Shown: positions 34,328 to 41,306 of the stretch, piece after piece
Numbering within the stretch: position 1 is the first letter of the stretch
Layout of the letters: each line of letters begins with the position of its first letter
NCBI GenBank assembly: GCA_965219705.1
Contig: OZ244789.1
Span: 2,976,001-3,040,000 of the forward strand
Length of the DNA: 64,000 nucleotides
Reading direction: 5' to 3'
Source: JAJECS01 sp965219705
GTDB taxonomy: Bacteria; Chloroflexota; UBA11872
Made by a program: the position numbers and the translations under genes
The notes under the pieces: generated by a model
The model's database searches: none
Told to the model about the DNA's origin: nothing
Seen by the model: the letters and a program-made list of their open reading frames with translations, nothing else

Positions 34328-35197
34328 ATGGCGGATATCGACACCAACGCGGCATTTCAGGAGTTGAGCGACTCCATCATCAAGGGCGACGCGCCTAGCG
34401 TCGATCGGCTCGTCAAAGCTTGCCTTGAGGCTGACGTTCCGCTCGGATCGATCATCAACGAGGGCATGATCCCGGGCATGGACGTCGTGGGCGAGTTGTT
34501 CCGCACCAACCAGTACTACGTGCCGGAAGTCCTCATCTCGGCCAGGGCGATGAAGACCGGGATGGCCATTCTGCGTCCGCTGCTGACCGAATCCGGGATC
34601 GAGCCGCTGGGCAGAGTCGTGATAGGGACCGTCCGCGGTGACCTGCACGACATCGGCAAGAACCTGGTGGCCATGATGCTCGAGGGCGCCGGCTTCGACG
34701 TCACCGACACCGGGATCGACACGCACCCCGACGAATACGTGCAGGAAGCGCTGAGTCAGGGTGCGCACATCGTGGGCATGTCGGCGCTGCTGACGACCAC
34801 GATGACGAATATGCGCAGCACCATCGAGGCCGTCGAGGCGGCGGGCCTCGACGAACAGGTGCAATGCATCATCGGCGGCGCGCCGGTCACGCAGCGATAC
34901 GCCGACGAGATCAACGCCGACGGCTACGCGCCCGACGCGGCCTCCGCCGTCGCGCTGACGAAGCGGCTGCTTGGCGTCGGCGTCGCGGAAGAGACGCCCG
35001 AGGAGCAAGGGCGCCAGCTCTATCTCGAAGCGCGGGACGCCCTGCAGGTGGCCGTGCGCGAGGAGCCGGGCTCGGACCAGCACCGCGCCGGGCTGGAACA
35101 AACGCGCCACCTCGTGGAGCAGGCCGGCGAGGTGGGCTACGACCCGACACACCTCGCGCGGCTGTCGGCGGAGATCGAGCGGGAGTTGGCGCGCTAG
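34328..35197 (+). CDS. Corrinoid (B12-binding) methyltransferase partner protein
   Basis: Carries a methyl group on cobalt between a substrate-specific methyltransferase and a second methyltransferase. Residues 1-90 form the helical cap (NEGMIPGMDVVGELF, YYVPEVLISARAMKTGM). Residues 95-215 are the B12-binding domain with DLHDIG (Asp105, lower-ligand His107, Gly110), MSALLTTTM and IIGGAPVTQRYADEINADGYAPDA. The last 70 residues are an extra Glu/Arg-rich helical tail. The start ATG at 34328 begins the homology. No methyltransferase is adjacent; the activator at 61024 and the folate genes at 5151-7628 are plausible partners. No cobalamin riboswitch box is visible upstream. Confidence 0.88.
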   Translation: MADIDTNAAFQELSDSIIKGDAPSVDRLVKACLEADVPLGSIINEGMIPGMDVVGELFRTNQYYVPEVLISARAMKTGMAILRPLLTESGIEPLGRVVIGTVRGDLHDIGKNLVAMMLEGAGFDVTDTGIDTHPDEYVQEALSQGAHIVGMSALLTTTMTNMRSTIEAVEAAGLDEQVQCIIGGAPVTQRYADEINADGYAPDAASAVALTKRLLGVGVAEETPEEQGRQLYLEARDALQVAVREEPGSDQHRAGLEQTRHLVEQAGEVGYDPTHLARLSAEIERELAR

Positions 35198-35216
35198 CGA
35201 CCCCGCGCTGCGATCG

Positions 35217-36092
35217 TTATGTCGAATCACGGGCGCTGTGCAGACCCAGCCGCCGCGCGTTGCCGCCCAGCAATGCCGCCATTGTCTCCGGGTCAAGCTG
35301 CGCCGCGCGCACGTGACGCAGCGCCCGGCGCTGCGTCATCAGCGGAAAATCGCTCCCGAAGAGAAGGCGGTCGGGTGCCAGCCGCACCATCACGTCAAAG
35401 ACGGCGGGCCGATACAGCAGGTGGCTGGCCGCCGAGTCGTAGTAGATCTGGCGCGTGAGGTCGCGCACCTCCGGCATCAGCTCGTAGAACGCGGCGCCGC
35501 CGCCCCAGTGCGAAAGCACGATGGGGACCTCGCCGCCAGCCATCTCGATCAACGGCCAGATAGCCGCCGGCGTCGTCGAATCCTTGCCCGGATAGTCGTG
35601 GCCGGCAGGTTCGCTCACGTGCAGGTTGAGCACCAGCCCAAGCCCCCGCACCGCGCCGATGAAGGCCCGGAGGGCGCCCCGGTCGTGCAGGTTCCACCCT
35701 TGGCCTTCGGGAAATAGCTCACCCACGCCAACGGCGCCCCGCCGCCGGCAGCGTTCCATCTCCACGATGCTGAATTCGAGATCGGCCGGGGCCACCACGC
35801 AAAACGGGACCAGCGACTCGGGATGCGCCGCGGCTTGCTCAAGGATGTAGTCGTTGTTGAGCACGCAGAGACTCGGGTCCCGCCAGGCGAAGCCGAACGC
35901 CACGGTCGTATCCACGCCCGAGCGGGCCATCTCCAGCGCCACGTCATCGGCGGTTGCGAGGGTGCGCCGGGGATTGGCGTAGAGACGGCGAAACCACAGA
36001 TCGGCTTCGAGGAAGCGCTCCCGGTCGGCTGCAACGTCTGGGGGCACGACGTGGGTGTGCGCATCAATGATCGGGGAAGGATCGCCGTGCAT
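35217..36092 (-). CDS. Amidohydrolase (PF04909-type, TIM barrel)
   Basis: Metal-dependent hydrolase or decarboxylase of 291 residues. IIDAHTHVVPPD at residue 8 carries the first metal ligands, VLNLHVSEPAG the middle His, VLSHWGGGAAF another, and LLFGSDFPL the terminal Asp. This is the amidohydrolase-2 pattern shared by ACMSD-like decarboxylases and lactone hydrolases; the substrate cannot be told. It follows the DXS-like gene by 18 bases on the same strand and is convergent with the corrinoid gene. Confidence 0.82.
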   Translation of the reverse strand: MHGDPSPIIDAHTHVVPPDVAADRERFLEADLWFRRLYANPRRTLATADDVALEMARSGVDTTVAFGFAWRDPSLCVLNNDYILEQAAAHPESLVPFCVVAPADLEFSIVEMERCRRRGAVGVGELFPEGQGWNLHDRGALRAFIGAVRGLGLVLNLHVSEPAGHDYPGKDSTTPAAIWPLIEMAGGEVPIVLSHWGGGAAFYELMPEVRDLTRQIYYDSAASHLLYRPAVFDVMVRLAPDRLLFGSDFPLMTQRRALRHVRAAQLDPETMAALLGGNARRLGLHSARDST

Positions 36093-36110
36093 CGCGCCGG
36101 TACCGGACGG

Positions 36111-37415
36111 TTACTCCTGTGGGGCGCGCGCGGGCAATTGGATGAGGGTCCAGCGCCGCCCGGCCAGCGCCGCTGCGAGCAGGTCTCTCAGATCACTCGG
36201 TTGCGTGGGTACCACGATGTCGAGACCGGGAGCCGCGCTCAGCGGCAACACGTCGGCCGCCGCGTCATCTGCCGCGTCCGGATACGCCAGGATCGTCAGC
36301 GACGAGGCGGCCTGGGCGGCATCGGCGAGCAGGGGAGCGATTGTGGCCAGCGTGCGCGACGCCGCGAGCGCCACCACCGGGCGCAGGCCCTGCTGGGACA
36401 AGCTCGCCGCCAGCGACATGCCGTGCGCTTCGCCGAGCTCGACGTCCATGAACCGTTCCGGCACGCGCTCGGCCACGGCGTGCAACGCCGCGCGGGCCGT
36501 GCTCCCCGCGCTGATCGTCACGCACAGCTCGTCAGCTACCGCGAGGTCCGCAAGGGCGGCTGCCGCCGCCGCCAACCACACCGCGCGATCCGGTTCGGCG
36601 GTGACACGGCCGGCGCCCGCCGCCTGCCGCCGAACGGCCGCGCCGGCGGGAGCCGCGACGTGCAGCAGCATCGGCCGGCGCACTTCGAGGGCCAGCGCCA
36701 GCGATTCGGACAGCGCGTCGGCGCTCGCCCCGTCGACGGGTCCCAGATATGTGAATCCGAGCAACTCCTCCCAGATCTCCGTTGGAATCAGCAGCTCGCG
36801 CATCGAATTCTTGAGCCGTCTCGCGACCTCGACGGCCTGGCCGCCGGCCGGCATTCGGCTCAGCGCCTGTTCGATGAGGACTTTGGCGTCGGCATAGCGC
36901 GGGTGACCGCGCAAACGGGTGAGATGGCGCGAGACGGCGCCGACACTGCGGGTCCGTGTCGCTGGCGCCTCAACCAGCACCAGCACCAGGGGCAGTTGCA
37001 GATGGCCGGCGTGATTCACCGCCTCGAAGGCCAGCCCGGCGCTCAACCCTTGCCCGTCGATGACCGCGACGATTGACGTTGGGTAGTGCTGCAACATGCG
37101 GGCAACCGCAGCGCCCACCGCATCGGACACGGCCCGTCCCGGGGCGGGTGGGGCCGAGGTCAACGGGGCGTGGCCCAGCAGCTGCCGGTACGCCTCGGCG
37201 TGACCGCCGGCATCCCAAAAAACCGTGGAGGCCGGGTCGGGCACCGTCGTGTGGATAGCGACGGCAAGATCGGCGGCGGCGATGGCGGCTGACGAAGCGC
37301 CTGATCCGGCGCGGCGAATGCGGTCGCGGAGTTGCTCGCCTAACTCCCGTCGGCGCGCGGTGTCCAGCGGAGCCGTGCCGTCGCCGATGAGGACGCCTTC
37401 GACCGCCGCATCCAT
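36111..37415 (-). CDS. Degenerate 1-deoxyxylulose-5-phosphate synthase homologue
   Basis: Clear relative of DXS, yet only 434 residues against about 620. Matching blocks include FWDAGGHAEAYRQLLG (Asp-Val-Gly-His-Gln region), VIDGQGLSAGLAFEAVNHAG, RSVGAVSRHLTRL, GFTYLGPVDG and RFMDVELGEAHGMSLAASL (catalytic Glu329 kept). The thiamine-diphosphate motif GDGxxTxG ... N is disrupted: VIGDGA is VIDGQG and the metal-binding Asn position reads VEA. The HSSTS segment before it is missing, and the C-terminal transketolase domain is absent (the protein ends at about DXS residue 450). The frame is intact with no stops, so it is retained, perhaps as a non-catalytic or repurposed protein. Divergent from thpR. 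Confidence 0.72.
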   Translation of the reverse strand: MDAAVEGVLIGDGTAPLDTARRRELGEQLRDRIRRAGSGASSAAIAAADLAVAIHTTVPDPASTVFWDAGGHAEAYRQLLGHAPLTSAPPAPGRAVSDAVGAAVARMLQHYPTSIVAVIDGQGLSAGLAFEAVNHAGHLQLPLVLVLVEAPATRTRSVGAVSRHLTRLRGHPRYADAKVLIEQALSRMPAGGQAVEVARRLKNSMRELLIPTEIWEELLGFTYLGPVDGASADALSESLALALEVRRPMLLHVAAPAGAAVRRQAAGAGRVTAEPDRAVWLAAAAAALADLAVADELCVTISAGSTARAALHAVAERVPERFMDVELGEAHGMSLAASLSQQGLRPVVALAASRTLATIAPLLADAAQAASSLTILAYPDAADDAAADVLPLSAAPGLDIVVPTQPSDLRDLLAAALAGRRWTLIQLPARAPQE

Positions 37416-37493
37416 GGTTGAACCTCGCGCGTGGAAGCGCCCCGAGCATGACAGGGGCGCAACCGTGGATCGGGCCCACCCGAAGCTTCAAAT

Positions 37494-37499
37494 TATACT
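37494..37499 (+). promoter_or_regulatory. -10 box (TATACT) for apparently leaderless thpR
   Basis: TATACT lies 8 bases before the thpR ATG, so transcription would start 1-2 bases from the start codon. No Shine-Dalgarno sequence fits between them. There is no good -35. The same -10-to-start spacing is seen before hyuB and the flavin reductase gene. Confidence 0.45.
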
Positions 37500-37507
37500 C
37501 GCACCCT

Positions 37508-38134
37508 ATGCGAGCGTTTATTGCCATTTCCTATCCGCAGCAGATGCGGGTCGAGCTCGCCCGGCGCGCGCGCGCGTTGGTGGGCAACGTGCGCGACGTG
37601 CGCTGGATGTCCGCCGAGAGCCTGCATCTGACCTTGGCGTTTCTTGGCGAAGTGCCCGCCCACGCCACTGACGGCATCCAGTCCGCCATGGAAGCCGCCG
37701 CCCGCGGACGCGCGCCTTTCGTTCTCAGGTTTGGGAGCGGCGGGACGTTCCCGACGGGCGGCGAGCCGCGCGTCGCGTGGGTGGGTGTGACGGGCGACCT
37801 CGATGCCGTGCGGGAACTGCAAGCGGCTGTCACGCGCGAGCTGCGGGGCATCGGAATGCGCATGGGGTCTCGGCCCTTCAGCCCCCACGTCTCGTTGGCA
37901 CGCATCGGCCGGCAGGCCACGCCGTCGACGCGCATGGGCGTGGCGCGGCGCTTCGAGGCTGCGCGCCTCGGTGTACTAGGCCCCCACACGGTGGCGGGAA
38001 TCTCGCTGTTCGAGAGCGACCTATCGCCGGCGGGCGCGGTCTACCGTGAGGTGCTGCACGTCGAGTTTGACGCTGGCGCGCCACCCGCCGACGAGGGCGA
38101 GCGTCGCTTTCGACTTTTCAATCGGCGTCGCTAG
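37508..38134 (+). CDS. thpR: RNA 2',3'-cyclic phosphodiesterase (2H family)
   Basis: 2H phosphoesterase/2'-5' RNA ligase-like protein of 208 residues that hydrolyses 2',3'-cyclic phosphate ends in known members. The two active-site motifs are HLTLAFLG (about residue 42) and HVSLARIG (about residue 129). The N-terminus MRAFIAI is typical, fixing the start at 37508. It appears leaderless. Its last 17 bases overlap the 3' end of hyuB on the other strand. Divergent from the DXS-like gene. Confidence 0.92.
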   Translation: MRAFIAISYPQQMRVELARRARALVGNVRDVRWMSAESLHLTLAFLGEVPAHATDGIQSAMEAAARGRAPFVLRFGSGGTFPTGGEPRVAWVGVTGDLDAVRELQAAVTRELRGIGMRMGSRPFSPHVSLARIGRQATPSTRMGVARRFEAARLGVLGPHTVAGISLFESDLSPAGAVYREVLHVEFDAGAPPADEGERRFRLFNRRR

Positions 38135-39701
38135 CGCCCCAGCCACCGCCGCCGGGTGTGGCGACCCGAACGAGGTCGCCCGCTTCCAGGTGATGCGTGC
38201 CCTTGCCCGGAACATTGCGCCAACGGCCCCGGTGGCGGATTCGGTCGCGTCCACGCCGGCCTGAGCTGCCGCCGTGCAGTCCCCAGGGACGAATCCGACG
38301 CCGCTCAGCCACGATCGTCACTGACGCCGGCGCCAGCATTTCAACTTCGCGCACCACACCGTCGCCGCCGCGATGCGCGCCGGCGCCGCCTGAACCCGGG
38401 CGCATTGAATAGCGCCGCGCACGCATCGGGTAGGCCAGCTCGAGTGCCTCGATCGGAGTGTTCAACGTGTTCGTCATGGCGACGTGGACGCCGCTCGTCC
38501 CGCACCGCGCCGGCCCTGCGCCGGCGCCGCCGGCGATGGTCTCGTAGTAGGTATAGGCCCGACCGGTGTGCGGATCGGTTCCGCCGATAACCAGATTGTT
38601 CATCGTTCCCTGGCTGGCTGCCGGCACCTCGCCCGGCAGCGCTTGTGCCAAGGCTCCCCAGAGCACATCGACCACGCGTTGGGACGTTTCCACATTGCCC
38701 GCCGCCACAGCGTGCGGCGGGTGTGGGTTGAGCACCGTTCCAGGCGGCACGCGCACGTCCAGCACGGCCCACGCACCGTCATTCGCCGGCACGTCGGCGC
38801 CGGCCAGGCATCGCACGATGTAGAGCGCCGCTGAGTGCGTCACGGCGGACGGCGCGTTGAGCGATCCCGGCACCGCCGCGCCCGTTCCCGCGAAGTCGAT
38901 GATGAAACGGCCATCGCGCACGGTGATGGTGACCCGAATGGGTGTCGATGGGCCGCCGGTGCCGTCGTCGTCAAGGTGGTCCTCAAAGGAGTATTCGCCG
39001 TCGGGCACGCGGCGCAGTCGCGCCACCACCAGCTGCTCGGTGTACGCCAAGAGCTCTCGCGCCATGCGGCTGAGGGCGCTCGGCCCATACCGGCGCGCAA
39101 ACGCCTGCAGCCGCGTCTCGCCGACGTGATGGGAGGCGAGCTGCGCTGCCAGGTCCCCGCGGCGTTCATCGGGCGTGCGCACGTTGCGGCAAATGAGCTT
39201 GATGAGCTGCTCGTCGACGGTCCCGGCATCCACCAGCTTTAGGGGTGGGATGACGATGCCCTCGTGGAAGAGCTCCGTCGACATGGGCATCGAGCCGGGG
39301 GTCAGCCCACCGACGTCGGCGTGGTGGGCGCGCGTGGCGACCCAGCCCCACATCTCAAGCGGCTCACCCACGAAAACCGGCGACACGGTCGTGATGTCAG
39401 GGAGATGGGTGCCCCCGAGATACGGATCGTTGACAATGATGACGTCGCCGGGGGCAGGTGTGCCTTGCTCGTAGAAGTCGATGGCCGCCCGCACCGCCAT
39501 GGGCATCGCGCCCAGGTGAACCGGCACATGGGCCGCCTGCGCAACCATGCGGCCCGCATCGTCGAACACGGCGCAGGAATGGTCGCGCCGCTCCTTGATG
39601 TTGGGGGAATGGGCGCTGCGCTGCACCGTGACGCCCATCTCCTCGGCCACCGACGCGAAGAGATGGCGAAAGACTTCGAGCTCAAATGCAACAGCAGACA
39701 C
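38118..39701 (-). CDS. hyuB: Hydantoinase B / oxoprolinase family protein
   Basis: HyuB-type subunit of 527 residues, which with HyuA forms ATP-dependent hydantoinases, oxoprolinases or acetone carboxylase-like enzymes. Motifs seen: FELEVFRHLFASVAEEMG at the N-terminus, SPNIKERRDHSCAVFD, DVIIVNDPYLGGTHLPDI, GWVATRAHHADVGG, and the glycine-rich GSGGAGAHRGGDGVVREVE near the end. The GTG at 39701 is where homology starts. No hyuA-like gene lies alongside, which is unusual since the two are normally paired. Reaction therefore unknown. Confidence 0.85.
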   Translation of the reverse strand: MSAVAFELEVFRHLFASVAEEMGVTVQRSAHSPNIKERRDHSCAVFDDAGRMVAQAAHVPVHLGAMPMAVRAAIDFYEQGTPAPGDVIIVNDPYLGGTHLPDITTVSPVFVGEPLEMWGWVATRAHHADVGGLTPGSMPMSTELFHEGIVIPPLKLVDAGTVDEQLIKLICRNVRTPDERRGDLAAQLASHHVGETRLQAFARRYGPSALSRMARELLAYTEQLVVARLRRVPDGEYSFEDHLDDDGTGGPSTPIRVTITVRDGRFIIDFAGTGAAVPGSLNAPSAVTHSAALYIVRCLAGADVPANDGAWAVLDVRVPPGTVLNPHPPHAVAAGNVETSQRVVDVLWGALAQALPGEVPAASQGTMNNLVIGGTDPHTGRAYTYYETIAGGAGAGPARCGTSGVHVAMTNTLNTPIEALELAYPMRARRYSMRPGSGGAGAHRGGDGVVREVEMLAPASVTIVAERRRIRPWGLHGGSSGRRGRDRIRHRGRWRNVPGKGTHHLEAGDLVRVATPGGGGWGASDAD

Positions 39702-39710
39702 AGTTCGTGG

Positions 39711-39716
39711 AGCATA
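39711..39716 (-). promoter_or_regulatory. -10 box (TATGCT) for apparently leaderless hyuB
   Basis: On the minus strand TATGCT ends 9 bases before the hyuB GTG, with no ribosome binding site in between. Spacing equals that before thpR and the flavin reductase gene. No -35 match. Confidence 0.4.
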
Positions 39717-39811
39717 TCGGAGACCCGCCGCGAGATACAGCACCCGACCAGGCCGTCTCGGGGGTCGCAGGTATACTTGAAACGAGAGTATTTCTACGGT
39801 GGCGAGATCGA

Positions 39812-40255
39812 GTGTCAAAGGACTGGCGCGAAGAAGTTCGGGATATCCTCGATCAGAACGACTTGGACTCGCCCGAGGGCGGCGGCGGGCCACCCCGGTC
39901 CGGGCCCAACCGAGACCAGCCCCGCGGTCCCTGGCTCGACGCGTTCGGCAGTTGGATCAGACGCCGCTTCGCCAGCACCAACGAAATGCTGGTGACCGCC
40001 GCCAGTCTTGTTGTCTTGGGGCTCTTGTTTTACGCGACGCCGCTCAGACCAGTGGCCGCCGTGTTTGCGCTGTCCGGCGGCATCACGTTTCTTCTCGCCA
40101 TCGGCCGCGGCATTGTCGAACGCCGCTCGGGGTCCGGTCCGGTCAGTCGATCCAGCCCTCAGATGTGGCGCGGCCAGGTGATCGATCTCAACGACCACCG
40201 CCCGTCGTCGAGGCTTGGAGACCGGATGCGCGCATGGTGGCGCCGCCGTCGCTAG
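39812..40255 (+). CDS. Small membrane protein of unknown function
   Basis: 147 residues; no family recognised. Layout: an acidic, Gly/Pro-rich cytoplasmic-looking N-terminus (residues 1-45, starting MSKDWREEVRDILDQNDLD), two hydrophobic stretches (around residues 60-77 and 81-98, VTAASLVVLGLLFYATPL and VAAVFALSGGITFLLAIG) separated by a short turn, then a basic tail that ends in Arg-rich RMRAWWRRRR. The hairpin with positive C-terminus suggests both ends inside. GTG at 39812 is the likely start. It is divergent from hyuB; a TATACT occurs at 39772-39777. The HD-domain gene starts 82 bases later and may be cotranscribed. Confidence 0.65.
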   Translation: MSKDWREEVRDILDQNDLDSPEGGGGPPRSGPNRDQPRGPWLDAFGSWIRRRFASTNEMLVTAASLVVLGLLFYATPLRPVAAVFALSGGITFLLAIGRGIVERRSGSGPVSRSSPQMWRGQVIDLNDHRPSSRLGDRMRAWWRRRR

Positions 40256-40337
40256 TCGCTGGCCGGCGTTTATAAGACTGCTGGGCCATTGGCGGTCGCG
40301 GGTAGGATGGGTTAGCGCCGCCTTTGGATAACTGCTC

Positions 40338-41306
40338 GTGAGGATTGCCGACATTCGCCCCGGTCAAAACGTGACCGGGACATTTGTGATTGCCGCGCCG
40401 GACGTGCGGACGAGCCGGACCGGCGCCCCCTACCTGCGGCTGACGCTGCGGGATGAGGCCCGCGATTCCATTGACGCGCTCTATTTCTCGGTGCCGCCGG
40501 ACATTGCCGCGGCCGTCGAGTCGGGGCAGACCTACACCGTCGAGGGACGCGCGGAGGAGTTTCGAGGGCGGGTGAACGTCAAGCTCTCGATGATGGAGCG
40601 TGCCCAAGTGCAGTGGGACGCGACGGCGCTGTTGCCGCACGGCGAGCAGGAGCCCGCGGCGCTGCGCGCCGCCATCAGCGCCGCCGCCGATTCACTTGAA
40701 AGCTCCGCGGTGCGGGCCGTGGTCAAGGCTGTACTGGCGCAGCCGGCGGTTGCCGAGCGGCTCGTGATCTGGCCGGCCGCCAAGGGACGCCATCATGCCT
40801 GGGTCGGCGGCCTTGCCGAGCACACCGCCGAGATGCTGCATCTGGCGGAGCGCGTAACCGAGACTTTCGCTGAGCTGGACCGTGACCTGGTGGTGGCCGG
40901 GGTGATCTTGCACGACCTCGGCAAAGTGATCGAGCTCGACGTCACCAGCGAGTTCTCCTACACCGCGGCAGGCAACCTCGAGGGGCATATGGTGCACGGT
41001 GTGCGGCTGCTCGATGACGCCATTGCCGAGGTCGGGTGCGATGCGGAAACCGCCATGGTGCTGCGGCATCTGGTGCTCAGCCATCAGGGCACGAGAGAAT
41101 TCGCGGCCGTCGTCGAGCCAATGATTCCCGAGGCCATCGCGCTGCACTTCATCGACCAGCTCTCCTCACAGGTGCGCCCGGCGCTCGAGGACGTCAAGGC
41201 GGCAGGTGCGCGCGGAGTAAGCGGCGCAACCGTGCGTGGGGCAACGAGCCTCCGCCAGCTCTACGTCCGCGCCGCGGCCGACGGCAGGGCGGGAAACGCG
41301 CCCTAG
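40338..41306 (+). CDS. yhaM: OB-fold / HD-domain protein (YhaM-type 3'-5' exoribonuclease family)
   Basis: 322 residues. An N-terminal OB-fold nucleic-acid-binding domain (residues 1-95, IRPGQNVTGTFVIAAPDVR, TYTVEGRAEEFRGRVNVKL) is followed by an HD domain with HHAWVGGLAEHTAEML, VILHDLGKVIEL and VLRHLVLSHQG. This order is that of YhaM/Cbf1, a 3'-5' exonuclease of Gram-positive bacteria. The start is a GTG at 40338. Convergent with valS, overlapping it by 4 bases. Confidence 0.8.
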   Translation: MRIADIRPGQNVTGTFVIAAPDVRTSRTGAPYLRLTLRDEARDSIDALYFSVPPDIAAAVESGQTYTVEGRAEEFRGRVNVKLSMMERAQVQWDATALLPHGEQEPAALRAAISAAADSLESSAVRAVVKAVLAQPAVAERLVIWPAAKGRHHAWVGGLAEHTAEMLHLAERVTETFAELDRDLVVAGVILHDLGKVIELDVTSEFSYTAAGNLEGHMVHGVRLLDDAIAEVGCDAETAMVLRHLVLSHQGTREFAAVVEPMIPEAIALHFIDQLSSQVRPALEDVKAAGARGVSGATVRGATSLRQLYVRAAADGRAGNAP

